Origin: Zestomonas insulae
GTDB lineage: Bacteria > Pseudomonadota > Gammaproteobacteria > Pseudomonadales > Pseudomonadaceae
Assembly (NCBI RefSeq): GCF_016901015.1
Contig: NZ_JAFEUP010000002.1
Span: forward strand, 186,001-250,000
Direction: 5' to 3'
Length of the DNA: 64,000 nt
Made by a program: the position numbers and the translations under genes. Below, piece by piece: positions 8,461 through 15,729 of this stretch (positions are counted from its first letter, which is position 1; every line of letters starts with the position of its first letter). The notes beneath the pieces are model-generated. The model ran no database searches. It had not been told where the DNA came from and saw nothing but the letters and a program-made list of their open reading frames with translations.

Positions 8461-9272
8461 GCCTTGGCTCCTTCGTACCAGGGGAACGCCAGCTGGGTGA
8501 CGCGGCGCAGGCCGAGGTCCATCAGCCAGGCGAGCAGGGTGATCCACACCACGTAGGGGAGGATCACGTCCATCGCCATGTAGCGGCGCACCAGGAAGAT
8601 CCGATAGCCAAGGCCGTCGGTGCTGGCGATGGCTTCGGCGGCGATCAGGTACAGCCAGGCCGAGCCGAGCATCAGGCGCAGCGAGATCAGCAGGCGCGGC
8701 AGCAGTTGCGGCAGCACCACGCGGAGGATCAGGGTCCAGGTGCTAGCGCCGAGGGTCTGCGCCTTGATGAGGATTTCCTTGGGGATTTCCCGGGCACGCT
8801 GTTCGATGTCGCGGGCGATGCAGGGGGTGATGCCGAAGACGATCAGCATCACCTTGGACAGCTCGCCGAGGCCGAACACGATGAACAGGATCGGCAGCAC
8901 GGCCAGCGGCGGAATCATCGACAACACGGTGAGTAGCGGCGACAGCGGGGCGCCGAACAGCGGCAAGGTGCCCGAGGCCAGGCCCAGGCACAGGCCGGCG
9001 AGGGCGGCGACGCCCAGGCCGATGCCGAGGCGGGTCAGGCTGGACGCGGTGTCCTGCCAGAACAGGTACTGGCCGCTGCGCTTGTCCTCGGTGAAGGCCA
9101 GGCGTTCGACGGCATCGGCCATCTGCGCGGCGCTGGGCAGCAGCTTGTCGTTGGGGTTCTCCGTCAGCCGCGCCGCCGAGCCCGTGAAATAGACGAACAG
9201 CAGCAGGGCGAACGGCAGGATCAGCAACAGCAGGCGGCTGGGGCGATCCGGGTGGCGGTTGATCAGGCGCAT
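8457..9272 (-). CDS. ABC transporter permease, guanidine/urea-type importer
   Basis: This 271-residue inner-membrane protein has about six hydrophobic segments. The first is LLLLILPFALLLFVYFTG near residues 12-30, and others lie in the middle and near the C terminus. The cytoplasmic EAA-type loop (about residues 180-200) that contacts the ATPase fits the SsuC/TauC/NrtB family. I start at the ATG at 9272, which has a GAGGT ribosome site. The longer in-frame start at 9371 would translate straight through a REP repeat and is rejected. It overlaps the ATPase gene by 4 bases. With the binding protein upstream it makes a complete importer for the guanidine pathway. Confidence 0.88.
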   Translation of the reverse strand: MRLINRHPDRPSRLLLLILPFALLLFVYFTGSAARLTENPNDKLLPSAAQMADAVERLAFTEDKRSGQYLFWQDTASSLTRLGIGLGVAALAGLCLGLASGTLPLFGAPLSPLLTVLSMIPPLAVLPILFIVFGLGELSKVMLIVFGITPCIARDIEQRAREIPKEILIKAQTLGASTWTLILRVVLPQLLPRLLISLRLMLGSAWLYLIAAEAIASTDGLGYRIFLVRRYMAMDVILPYVVWITLLAWLMDLGLRRVTQLAFPWYEGAKA

Positions 9273-9298
9273 GAGGCTACCTCGTGTTGCTGGTGTCT

Positions 9299-9375
9299 GG
9301 ATCCCCGCCTGCGCGGGGATGACGGGGATTGCCTGGTCGGCAGCGTCGTCCCCGCGAAGGCGGGGACCCAATAAA
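9299..9375. repeat. REP doublet, second copy (CCCCGCGAAGGCGGGG type)
   Basis: Two hairpin units in inverted order (GGATCCCCGC...GCGGGGATGACGG and GTCGTCCCCGCGAAGGCGGGG) occupy most of the 133-base gap between the binding-protein gene and the permease gene. The sequence is closely related to the doublet at 6836-6907. Such elements after a binding-protein gene commonly protect its message and give it higher expression than the membrane genes; that role is inference here. Confidence 0.8.
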
Positions 9376-9405
9376 CGTGGAGCGGGTATCTAGCTGAGCT
9401 GGAGT

Positions 9406-10473
9406 TCAGAGTTTTCCTTCGGCCGCCAGCTGCACATAGCTCGGATCGAAGCGCAGCTTGACGTTGCTCTTGTCGCCGGTGACCACGTCGCGGGCGAAGC
9501 TCATGCCCACCGCGGTGGCGTCTTTCGCGCCTTCGCCGAGCAGGCCGTGGCTGAAGGAGAACTCGGCGACCTTGGTCATGGTGGCCGGCAGTTTCGGGCT
9601 GGTGGCGAACTCCAGGGTTTCCTTCGGCGTGTAGAACAGCTTGGTGGTGGCCAGCTGCGCCTGGAAGCCGGCGAGGTCGGTGCCGGAGGCCTTGGCCATG
9701 TGCTCGAGGGCGGCCTGGCCTTCGGCGCTGCCGCTGTTCATCAGGGCGAGGATTTCGAACCAGGCGCCGGTCAGGGCTTTGCCCAGCGCCGGGTTGTCTT
9801 TGAGGGTCTCGGTGTTGACCACCATCATGTCCATGATCTCGCCGGGGATCTTGCTGGAGTCGAACACTTCGCTGACGCCGGGCTTGGCCTTGATCTCGGC
9901 GAGCATCGGGTTCCAGGTGGCGGCGGCTTGCACGTCGCTGGTGTTGAAGGCGCTGGCGATGTCGGCGTCGGAGGTGTTCACCACCTTGACGTCCTTCTCG
10001 CTGAGACCAGCCTTTTCCAAGGCGCGGGCGAGGAAGTAGTGGGAGACGGACAGCTCGACCAGGTTGATCGGCATGCCTTTCAGGTCGGCGAGTTTCTTGC
10101 CTTCGCCCTTGATCACCAGGCCGTCGTTGCCGTTGGAGAAGTCGCCGACGATCAGCGCGGTGGAGTCGACGCCGCCGGCGGCCGGAATGGTCAGCGCATC
10201 CATGTTGGTCATGGTGCAGCCGTCGAACTGGCCGGCACTGTACTGGTTGATCGACTCGACGTAGTCGTTGAGCTGGGTGACCTCGATCTCGATCCCGTAC
10301 TTCTTCGCCCACTTGTCGACGATGCCCTTGCTGGCGCCGTACTCCCAGGGCATCCAGCCGGCGTAGATGGTCCAGCAGACGTTGAATTTGTCTTTCTGCT
10401 CGGCGTGCGCGGAGAGGCTGAGGGCGGCGGCGAGGCCGGCGGCGGCTAAAGCGAACAGACGGGGTTTACGCAT
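9406..10473 (-). CDS. ABC transporter periplasmic binding protein, urea/guanidine carboxylase-associated
   Basis: This 355-residue protein starts with a signal peptide (MRKPRLFALAAAGLAAALSL, probable cleavage after AHA near residue 24), so it works in the periplasm. The mature part opens with NVCWTIYAGWMPWEYGASKG, the hallmark of NMT1/taurine-like solute-binding proteins that sit beside urea or guanidine carboxylases. It captures the substrate and hands it to the permease and ATPase encoded downstream. It is the first gene after the riboswitch leader, with a GGAGG ribosome site just before the ATG at 10473. Guanidine or a guanidinium-like nitrogen source is the expected ligand because the riboswitch senses guanidine, but urea or cyanate-like ligands cannot be excluded from sequence. 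Confidence 0.9.
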   Translation of the reverse strand: MRKPRLFALAAAGLAAALSLSAHAEQKDKFNVCWTIYAGWMPWEYGASKGIVDKWAKKYGIEIEVTQLNDYVESINQYSAGQFDGCTMTNMDALTIPAAGGVDSTALIVGDFSNGNDGLVIKGEGKKLADLKGMPINLVELSVSHYFLARALEKAGLSEKDVKVVNTSDADIASAFNTSDVQAAATWNPMLAEIKAKPGVSEVFDSSKIPGEIMDMMVVNTETLKDNPALGKALTGAWFEILALMNSGSAEGQAALEHMAKASGTDLAGFQAQLATTKLFYTPKETLEFATSPKLPATMTKVAEFSFSHGLLGEGAKDATAVGMSFARDVVTGDKSNVKLRFDPSYVQLAAEGKL

Positions 10474-10535
10474 GAGGAACCTCCAGTTCGAGAAAAAGGC
10501 AGCAGGAGCGGCATCACCTGACTGGTCAGGGCGCG

Positions 10536-10626
10536 TTCTCCCGGGCTTTTGTCCCGCCGTGTAACCTCACTGGAGGTCGCCAGCTCTCGGACCAGTCACT
10601 CGCCTGAACGAGCCGGAACCCTAGCC
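10536..10626 (-). promoter_or_regulatory. Guanidine-I riboswitch (ykkC class)
   Basis: On the minus strand the leader contains the strongly conserved ykkC blocks in the right order: CTAGGGTTCCGG (from 10624), ACTGGTCCGAGAG (about 10595-10583), and ACACGGCGGGACAAAAGCCC followed by GGGAGA (about 10561-10537). This class binds free guanidinium and turns on guanidine transport and degradation genes. It ends about 60 bases before the binding-protein start. A 9-base segment downstream (10527-10519, GACCAGTCA) is perfectly complementary to TGACTGGTC inside the aptamer (10598-10590) and could provide the alternative structure. Confidence 0.95.
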
Positions 10627-10689
10627 AGCCATTAGCATGTTGTGGTGCCGCGACCCGGTCGTCCGGGTGATCCTGCACACCTGTCCCAT

Positions 10690-10706
10690 AGCGAAGGGCG
10701 TGCCAA
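10690..10706 (-). promoter_or_regulatory. Sigma-54 (-24/-12) promoter of the guanidine operon
   Basis: The minus strand reads TTGGCACGCCCTTCGCT, with the required GG-N10-GC spacing and the full TGGCACG -24 block. The -12 block differs from consensus by one base. Transcription would start near 10679, which leaves about 50 bases before the riboswitch and a leader of about 205 bases. RpoN control fits a nitrogen-acquisition operon. Confidence 0.7.
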
Positions 10707-10790
10707 CTTGCGCAAACCGCGCGGGCTGGCGGTTGCGTGGGGTAATGCGGGAGTACGACGGCGCTGGCTGCGCGCGAAAAGAAGGCGCGG

Positions 10791-10807
10791 CGCGCCATCC
10801 TGGTGCA
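10791..10807. promoter_or_regulatory. NtrC-like enhancer site
   Basis: CGCGCC-N5-GGTGCA matches the NtrC dyad TGCACC-N5-GGTGCA at 10 of 12 positions, with a perfect right half. It is centred about 120 bases upstream of the predicted start, the usual distance for a sigma-54 activator. Confidence 0.5.
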
Positions 10808-10932
10808 TGAAACAACTGGTAATGGAAGTTCCGGACCTGCGGCAGGCACCGGCGCTCGGGAACGGGGTCAAACTGTGCAGATGGCCCTGTACGCCTCAGC
10901 CATCGACTCCCCTGCGGTCGAAGGAGGCCGCC

Positions 10933-11418
10933 ATGTACTGCCGATCCCTGATGCTGACCTGCCTGACACTGCTGCTCGGCGGCTGTGCCAGTTACGACTA
11001 CTACGACTACGACCCCTATCCGCGCCGCTACAGCGAGGTGCGTAGCGTGCCGGTGTACCCGGTGTATGGCGGCCCGGTGCTGTATGGCTCGAATTTCGAG
11101 ACGCGCAGCTACAACAGCTACCCGCGCAACTACAACGTGCAGCGCCACTACAGCGATCAGCGCTACGACAACCGCCGCTATGACAACCGTGGCTACGACC
11201 AGCGTCGCTACGATCAGCAGCGGCATGGCCAGCCGCGCTACTACCGCGGCCAGGACGGGCGGGTGTACCCCTACCAGCAACTGCGCGGGCATGACCGGCC
11301 GCGCTACGTGGCGCCGCCGAAGAACGCCCAGAAGCATTACCAGCACAACGGCTCCGGCTATCGTCAGGACATGCGCTCGGCGCCGCCGGGCAGCTACCGC
11401 GGCGGCCCGCGCTACTGA
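10933..11418 (+). CDS. Tyr/Arg/Asp-rich small lipoprotein, unknown function
   Basis: This 161-residue protein starts at the ATG at 10933 after a strong AAGGAGG site. It has a lipoprotein signal peptide with lipobox LLGGC, so it is probably anchored in the outer membrane. The mature part is very rich in Tyr, Arg, Asp and Gln, with repeated RYDNR, GYDQRR and RYDQQ-like units between about residues 70 and 105. The C-terminal half contains DGRVYPYQQLRGHDRPRYV and ends in Gly/Pro/Tyr. No catalytic motif is visible. The longer open frame from 10642 would cross the regulatory region of the guanidine operon and is not believed. The gene is convergent with the LysR gene; the two stop regions overlap by seven bases. 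I do not recognise the function. Confidence 0.75.
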   Translation: MYCRSLMLTCLTLLLGGCASYDYYDYDPYPRRYSEVRSVPVYPVYGGPVLYGSNFETRSYNSYPRNYNVQRHYSDQRYDNRRYDNRGYDQRRYDQQRHGQPRYYRGQDGRVYPYQQLRGHDRPRYVAPPKNAQKHYQHNGSGYRQDMRSAPPGSYRGGPRY

Positions 11419-12311
11419 GCCACCACGTCGCCGGCGAAGATCAGCGCGCGCAGGGCCTGCGCCGCCGGTGACAGGCTGTGCCCCGCGCGGCTGACCAAAC
11501 CATAGGCCGAGCCCTTGCGAGGCAGCACCTCGCGTGGTGGCAGGGTGGCCAGCTCGCCGCCAACCAGCGCCGAGGTCAGCACATCTTCTGGCGCGAAGCT
11601 GATCACGTCGCTCTGCCGCACCAGCTCCTTGAGCACCATGAAGTTGTCGCACTGGATATCCGGTAGCGGCTCGCGCCCCAATGTCTCCTGCAGACGCCGC
11701 GCGCCGTCCTCGGGCAGCTGCGTGGCGGCCAGCGAATAGGCGGCGATGTCAGCGGCGCTTGGTTCGGCGAGGGCCAGCAGCGGGTGGCCCGGCCGGCAGA
11801 AGAACAGCATGGGCCGCACGCGCAGCGGTTCCACGCTGAGCAGCGGATCGTCACGCAGCTCGCGGCAGTCGGCGACGAACAGTTCGATGTTCTCATTGAG
11901 CAGGCGGCGGCGCAGGCTTGCCCAGTCTTCAATAAGCAGCTGCACGCGCACCTTGGGATAGCGCCGCGCCAGTTCGCCGAGCGCGATGGGGATCAGTCGC
12001 GCCGCCGGGTAGGGGCCCGCGCCGAGGCGCAGCTCGCCGGCCTGCAGATTGCCCAGCTGGCTGACCGCGTTGTGCAGCGCGCGGCTGCCGGCCAGCAGGC
12101 GCCGGGCGTGTTCGAGGACGAGTTGGCCGTGGGCGGTGAGGGTGATGTTGCGTGCGCCACGGTCGAACAGGTTGCAGCCGAGGTTGGCTTCCAGGGCCTG
12201 GATGCTGCGGCTGAGGGCCGGCTGGCTGAGGTTGATCGCCGCCGCGGCACGGGCGAAGTGACCGTGTTCGGCGACGGCGACGAAATGGCGGAGCTGGCGC
12301 AGGTCTGTCAT
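11412..12311 (-). CDS. LysR-family transcriptional regulator, probable regulator of the divergent alkylsulfatase
   Basis: This 299-residue protein has an N-terminal winged HTH (residues 1-60, FVAVAEHGHFARAAAAINLSQPALSRSI) and a co-inducer-binding domain (about 90-290). It is divergent from the alkylsulfatase-type gene, with a 106-base shared promoter region. In P. aeruginosa the LysR gene sdsB1 lies divergent from the alkylsulfatase gene sdsA1, so this is probably the equivalent regulator that responds to sulfate esters. That match of arrangement is from memory. LysR proteins usually repress themselves and activate the neighbour with a co-inducer. The direct repeat at 12335-12352 is a candidate binding site. 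Confidence 0.85.
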   Translation of the reverse strand: MTDLRQLRHFVAVAEHGHFARAAAAINLSQPALSRSIQALEANLGCNLFDRGARNITLTAHGQLVLEHARRLLAGSRALHNAVSQLGNLQAGELRLGAGPYPAARLIPIALGELARRYPKVRVQLLIEDWASLRRRLLNENIELFVADCRELRDDPLLSVEPLRVRPMLFFCRPGHPLLALAEPSAADIAAYSLAATQLPEDGARRLQETLGREPLPDIQCDNFMVLKELVRQSDVISFAPEDVLTSALVGGELATLPPREVLPRKGSAYGLVSRAGHSLSPAAQALRALIFAGDVVAQ

Positions 12312-12334
12312 GAGTGATTTGCATCGGATATCGA

Positions 12335-12352
12335 ATTGGAATGCATTGGAAT
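12335..12352. promoter_or_regulatory. Direct repeat ATTGGAAT x2, candidate LysR operator
   Basis: ATTGGAAT occurs at 12335-12342 and again at 12345-12352, exactly 10 bases apart, so both face the same side of the helix. It lies in the 106-base region between the LysR gene and the alkylsulfatase gene. A role as operator is inferred from position. Confidence 0.4.
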
Positions 12353-12417
12353 TATTAGCAGGCCCTGCGCCATAGTGCGAGCGACTCTATCTCCAATAAC
12401 AAACTCCGGAGCCGTCG

Positions 12418-14391
12418 ATGATCCGTTTGTCCGTTGCCGCCGTCTTGGCTGGCCTGTCTCCCGTGCTGCTGGCCGCTGAGGCCATTGCGCCGAAACCGCC
12501 CACCAGCTTCACCGTCGAAGCGCAGAAACAGGTCCAGGCCAGCCTGCCATTCAATGACCGCGCCGACTACGAGCGGGCCGAGCGGGGGCTGATCAAGCGT
12601 ACCGACCACCTGGTGATCAAGAACGACGATGGCAGCGTGGCCTGGGAGCTGGGCGGTTATGACTTCCTCACCGCTGGCAAAGCTTACGCGTCGATCAACC
12701 CGAGCCTTCAGCGCCAGGCCGAGCTCAACCTCAAGTCCGGGCTGTACAAGGCCGCCGAAGGCATCTATCAGGTGCGCGGCTACGACCTGGCCAACATCAC
12801 CTTCGTCGAGGGCAAGACCGGCTGGATCGTCATCGACACGCTGATCACCCCGGCCACCGCCAAGGCGGCCTACGCGCTGGTCAGCCAGGAGCTCGGGCAG
12901 AAACCGATCAAGGCGATCATCTATACCCACGCCCACGTCGACCACTTCGGTGGGGTGAAGGGTCTGGTCAGCCAGGAGCAGGTGGACAAGGGCGAGGTGG
13001 CGATCATTGCGCCGGCCGGCTTCATGGAGGCGGCGATCAAGGAAAACGTGCTGGCCGGCAATGCGATGTTCCGGCGCGGCTCCTTCCAGTACGGCACCTA
13101 CTTGGAGAAAGGTCCGCAGGCTCAGGTCGACATGGCCATCGGCAAGTCCGCCGCGCGTGGGCCGATGAGCCTGATCGCGCCGACCAAGCTGATCAAGGCT
13201 GGGCGCGAGGAAATGGACATCGACGGCGTACCGGTCACCTTCCAGAACACCCCGGGCACCGAGTCGCCGGCCGAGATGAACGTCTGGCTGCCGCAACAGA
13301 AGGCGCTGCTGGCCGCCGAGAACGTCACCGGCACCATGCACAACCTGTACACCCTGCGCGGCGCCGAAGTGCGCGATGCGCTGGCCTGGAGCAAGTACAT
13401 CAACGAGGCGCTGCATAGCTTCGGCACGCAGGCCGAGGTGCTGCTCGCCTCGCACAACTGGCCGCGCTGGGGCCACACGGACATCGTCAACACGCTGGAG
13501 AAGCAGCGTGACATGTACGGCTACCTCAACGACCACACGCTGAACCTGGCCAACAAGGGCGTGACCATCAACGAGATCTCCAAGCGCTTCAGCGTGCCGG
13601 ATGAGCTCGGCCACGAGTGGTTCAACCGTGGCTACCACGGTTCGGTAAGCCACAACGTGCGCGCGGTGATGAACAAGTACCTCGGCTACTACGACGGCAA
13701 CCCAGCGACCCTCGACCCGCTCAGCCCGGAAGACTCGGCGAAGAAGTACGTCGAGTACATGGGTGGTGCCGAGCATGTGCTGCAACTGGCGCAGCAGTCG
13801 TTCGACAAGGGCGAGTACCGCTGGGTCGTCGAAGTGGTCAACAAGGTGGTGTTCGCCGATCCGAGCAATCAGGCGGCGCGTCAGTTGCAGGCCGACGCCC
13901 TGGAACAGCTCGGTTACCAGGCGGAGAACGCCGGCTGGCGCAACAGCTACCTGGTCGCCGCCCGCGAGCTGCGCAACGGTGTGCCGCGCAACATGCCGAC
14001 GCCGAAGACCAATGCTGGCGCCCTGGCGGCGATGGACACCGGGCTGGTGTTCGACTTCATCGGCGTGCGCCTGAACGCCGAGAAGGCGGCCGGTGAGGAG
14101 CTGGCGATCAACCTGGTGCTGCCGGACATCAACGAGAAGTACCTGCTGGAACTGAAGAACTCGCACCTGAACAACATCAAGGGCGTGCAGCGCGAAGACG
14201 CCGGGCAGACCGTGACCATCGACCGCGCCGACCTCAACCGGCTGATGCTCAAGGAAGTCTCGGCGCTGAGCCTGGTCGCCCAGGGCAAGCTGAAGACCTC
14301 CGGCAACCCGCTGCTGCTGGGCAAACTGTTCGGCATGCTCGACGAGTTCGACTTCTGGTTCGATGTCGTCACGCCCAAGCAGGACAGCTGA
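12418..14391 (+). CDS. Alkyl sulfatase, metallo-beta-lactamase fold (SdsA/YjcS family)
   Basis: This 657-residue enzyme has an N-terminal signal sequence (about residues 1-22, ending LLAAEA), so it is probably periplasmic or secreted. The zinc-binding motif [10 protein letters not shown] lies near residues 169-178, as in binuclear-zinc hydrolases. The C-terminal half has the alkylsulfatase dimerisation region ([20 protein letters not shown], about residue 423 on) and an SCP2-like tail (about 530-657), both typical of SdsA-type enzymes. Members cleave primary alkyl sulfates such as SDS to alcohol and sulfate, which feeds sulfur and carbon metabolism. The length matches the family. The divergent LysR gene probably controls it. 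Substrate range within alkyl or aryl sulfates is not readable here. Confidence 0.88.
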   Translation: MIRLSVAAVLAGLSPVLLAAEAIAPKPPTSFTVEAQKQVQASLPFNDRADYERAERGLIKRTDHLVIKNDDGSVAWELGGYDFLTAGKAYASINPSLQRQAELNLKSGLYKAAEGIYQVRGYDLANITFVEGKTGWIVIDTLITPATAKAAYALVSQELGQKPIKAIIYTHAHVDHFGGVKGLVSQEQVDKGEVAIIAPAGFMEAAIKENVLAGNAMFRRGSFQYGTYLEKGPQAQVDMAIGKSAARGPMSLIAPTKLIKAGREEMDIDGVPVTFQNTPGTESPAEMNVWLPQQKALLAAENVTGTMHNLYTLRGAEVRDALAWSKYINEALHSFGTQAEVLLASHNWPRWGHTDIVNTLEKQRDMYGYLNDHTLNLANKGVTINEISKRFSVPDELGHEWFNRGYHGSVSHNVRAVMNKYLGYYDGNPATLDPLSPEDSAKKYVEYMGGAEHVLQLAQQSFDKGEYRWVVEVVNKVVFADPSNQAARQLQADALEQLGYQAENAGWRNSYLVAARELRNGVPRNMPTPKTNAGALAAMDTGLVFDFIGVRLNAEKAAGEELAINLVLPDINEKYLLELKNSHLNNIKGVQREDAGQTVTIDRADLNRLMLKEVSALSLVAQGKLKTSGNPLLLGKLFGMLDEFDFWFDVVTPKQDS

Positions 14392-14399
14392 CGCGCGGC

Positions 14400-14434
14400 C
14401 AGCTCGGGGCGTGCTGGGTGCGCGCCCCGAGCTG
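14400..14434 (+). terminator. Terminator hairpin after the alkylsulfatase gene
   Basis: CAGCTCGGGGCG (14400-14411) and CGCCCCGAGCTG (14423-14434) form a perfect 12-bp GC-rich stem 9 bases after the stop codon. There is no strong T-run, which is common in this genus. Confidence 0.65.
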
Positions 14435-14463
14435 TGCGTGTCGCTCTGTGAGATCCGGCCTTA

Positions 14464-14526
14464 GCGGCCCAGCCTACGCGGCCCGACCTGCGAGGCCCGG
14501 CCTGTGCGGCCCAGGCTGCGCGCCCC
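14464..14526. repeat. Degenerate 14-bp tandem repeat
   Basis: Four 14-base units of the pattern GCGGCCCRGCCTRC run from 14464 to 14519, followed by a partial unit to 14526; a more decayed unit may precede them. They lie between the alkylsulfatase terminator and the next gene. No function is apparent. Confidence 0.6.
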
Positions 14527-14600
14527 GAACGAAAGTGCGGACAGTCGCGCGGGTTTAACCGGCACACTGGCTGCCGATCTGTCCCCCCAAGGAGTGCTGC

Positions 14601-14846
14601 ATGAACCACCTGTCGTTTGCCAAAGGCGTGCTGGCCATGTTCTGGCTGGTTGCCCTGCTCAATGTGATCTATCCCTTCAGCGCGCCGCTGCACGGCTGGC
14701 TGCTGGCGGCGGCCGGCATCATGCTGCTGGTGCATGTTGGCGAAGTGCTGCTGTTCAACCGCCGTCTGGCGCTGCGGCCGAAGCCGTGGCTGGAGCGTGT
14801 CCAGGTGCTGCTGTTTGGCGTGCTGCACCTGAAAAGCCTGCGCTGA
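14601..14846 (+). CDS. Small DUF1145-type membrane protein
   Basis: This 81-residue protein has two hydrophobic segments (about residues 10-28, VLAMFWLVALLNVIYPF, and 33-51, LLAAAGIMLLVHVGEVLLF). A basic segment RRLALRPKPW follows, and a short amphipathic end. It is most like DUF1145 proteins, small inner-membrane proteins of unknown role found in gamma-proteobacteria. An AAGGAG site precedes the ATG at 14601. It lies alone between two terminator-like hairpin regions, so it is probably a single-gene unit. No function can be assigned. Confidence 0.75.
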   Translation: MNHLSFAKGVLAMFWLVALLNVIYPFSAPLHGWLLAAAGIMLLVHVGEVLLFNRRLALRPKPWLERVQVLLFGVLHLKSLR

Positions 14847-14855
14847 GTTCCCCTC

Positions 14856-14924
14856 CGGCCGGGCGCCCTGGCGTGCCCCGGCCGTCCCCCAATCACCCGA
14901 ACCGGCGTTGCGCGGCCGGGTGAT
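14856..14924 (+). terminator. Two consecutive hairpins upstream of lapG
   Basis: An 8-bp stem (CGGCCGGG at 14856-14863 with CCCGGCCG at 14877-14884) is followed by a second 8-bp stem (ATCACCCG at 14892-14899 with CGGGTGAT at 14917-14924). They separate the small membrane protein gene from the lap locus. The remaining 100 bases before lapG show no promoter I would defend. Confidence 0.55.
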
Positions 14925-15023
14925 CTCATTGTGCCATTGTCTTTTCGCGGCCCAGCCCGCACCATTTGCGCCCTGAGTTCCGGACCGTAGTGTGATCCGG
15001 CCAGTGCGTAACAGGGCGTCCGA

Positions 15024-15719
15024 TTGCGGATCAGCAGTTCCCGAACCTCCACCACCGTTCACTGGCGCCGTGCTGCGCTGGCCACGCTGGCCTGCCTGAC
15101 GCTGCTCTCCGGCGCGCTCGGGGCGTGGGACTTCGCTGAAATCGGTCGGCGCATCGAACGCCTGTACGGCCCGCAGGGCGACAACCTGCGCCGCATCGAC
15201 GCCTGGCAACGGCTGCTCGCCGAACAGGCGGGCGGCAGCGAGGCGGCACAGTTGACGGCGGTCAATCGCTTCTTCAATACCCAGTTGCGCTTCAGCGACG
15301 ACCAACGCATCTGGCGCCAGGTCGACTACTGGGCGACGCCGGTCGAGTCGCTGCTCAAGGGCGCCGGCGACTGCGAGGACTATGCGATCGGCAAGTACTT
15401 CAGCCTGCGCGAGCTGGGCGTGCCGGCCGACAAGCTGCGCATCACCTACGTCAAGGCACTGCGCCTCAATCAGGCGCACATGGTGCTGACCTATTACGAA
15501 AAACCCGACGCGGTGCCGTTGGTGCTGGACAACCTGATCGGCAGCATCCTGCCGGCCAGCCAGCGCAACGACCTGCTGCCGGTGTACGCCTTCAATGGCG
15601 AAGGGCTGTGGCTGGCTAGCGGCGGCAAAAGCAAGCCGGCGGGGGACAGCAAGCGGCTGTCGCGTTGGCAGGACCTGTTGAAAAAGATGAAGGCCGAAGG
15701 CTTTCCCCTGAGCGAATAG
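15024..15719 (+). CDS. lapG: Periplasmic cysteine protease LapG
   Basis: This 231-residue protein belongs to the bacterial transglutaminase-like cysteine protease family. The catalytic triad is visible as Cys117 in GAGDCEDYAIGKY, His152 in LNQAHMVL and Asp169 in LVLDNL; the acidic DCED stretch is the known calcium site. A hydrophobic N terminus (about residues 18-34) serves as export signal. LapG cuts the N-terminal retention module of the LapA adhesin and so releases it from the cell surface when c-di-GMP is low. The TAAG target is present in the adhesin encoded nearby. Start choice is uncertain: the frame opens with TTG at 15024. lapD follows after 10 bases, so the two are co-transcribed. 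Confidence 0.93.
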   Translation: MRISSSRTSTTVHWRRAALATLACLTLLSGALGAWDFAEIGRRIERLYGPQGDNLRRIDAWQRLLAEQAGGSEAAQLTAVNRFFNTQLRFSDDQRIWRQVDYWATPVESLLKGAGDCEDYAIGKYFSLRELGVPADKLRITYVKALRLNQAHMVLTYYEKPDAVPLVLDNLIGSILPASQRNDLLPVYAFNGEGLWLASGGKSKPAGDSKRLSRWQDLLKKMKAEGFPLSE

Positions 15720-15729
15720 CGGAGTCGAG

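Noticed and set aside
9273-9371. N-terminal extension of the permease to 9371
   Set aside because: The extension would translate a REP element; a good ribosome site precedes the ATG at 9272.
412-10473. Cluster taken simply as urea carboxylase/urea ABC transport genes
   Set aside because: Possible by family membership, but the guanidine-I riboswitch and the two DUF1989 genes make guanidine the better reading. Urea may remain a side substrate.
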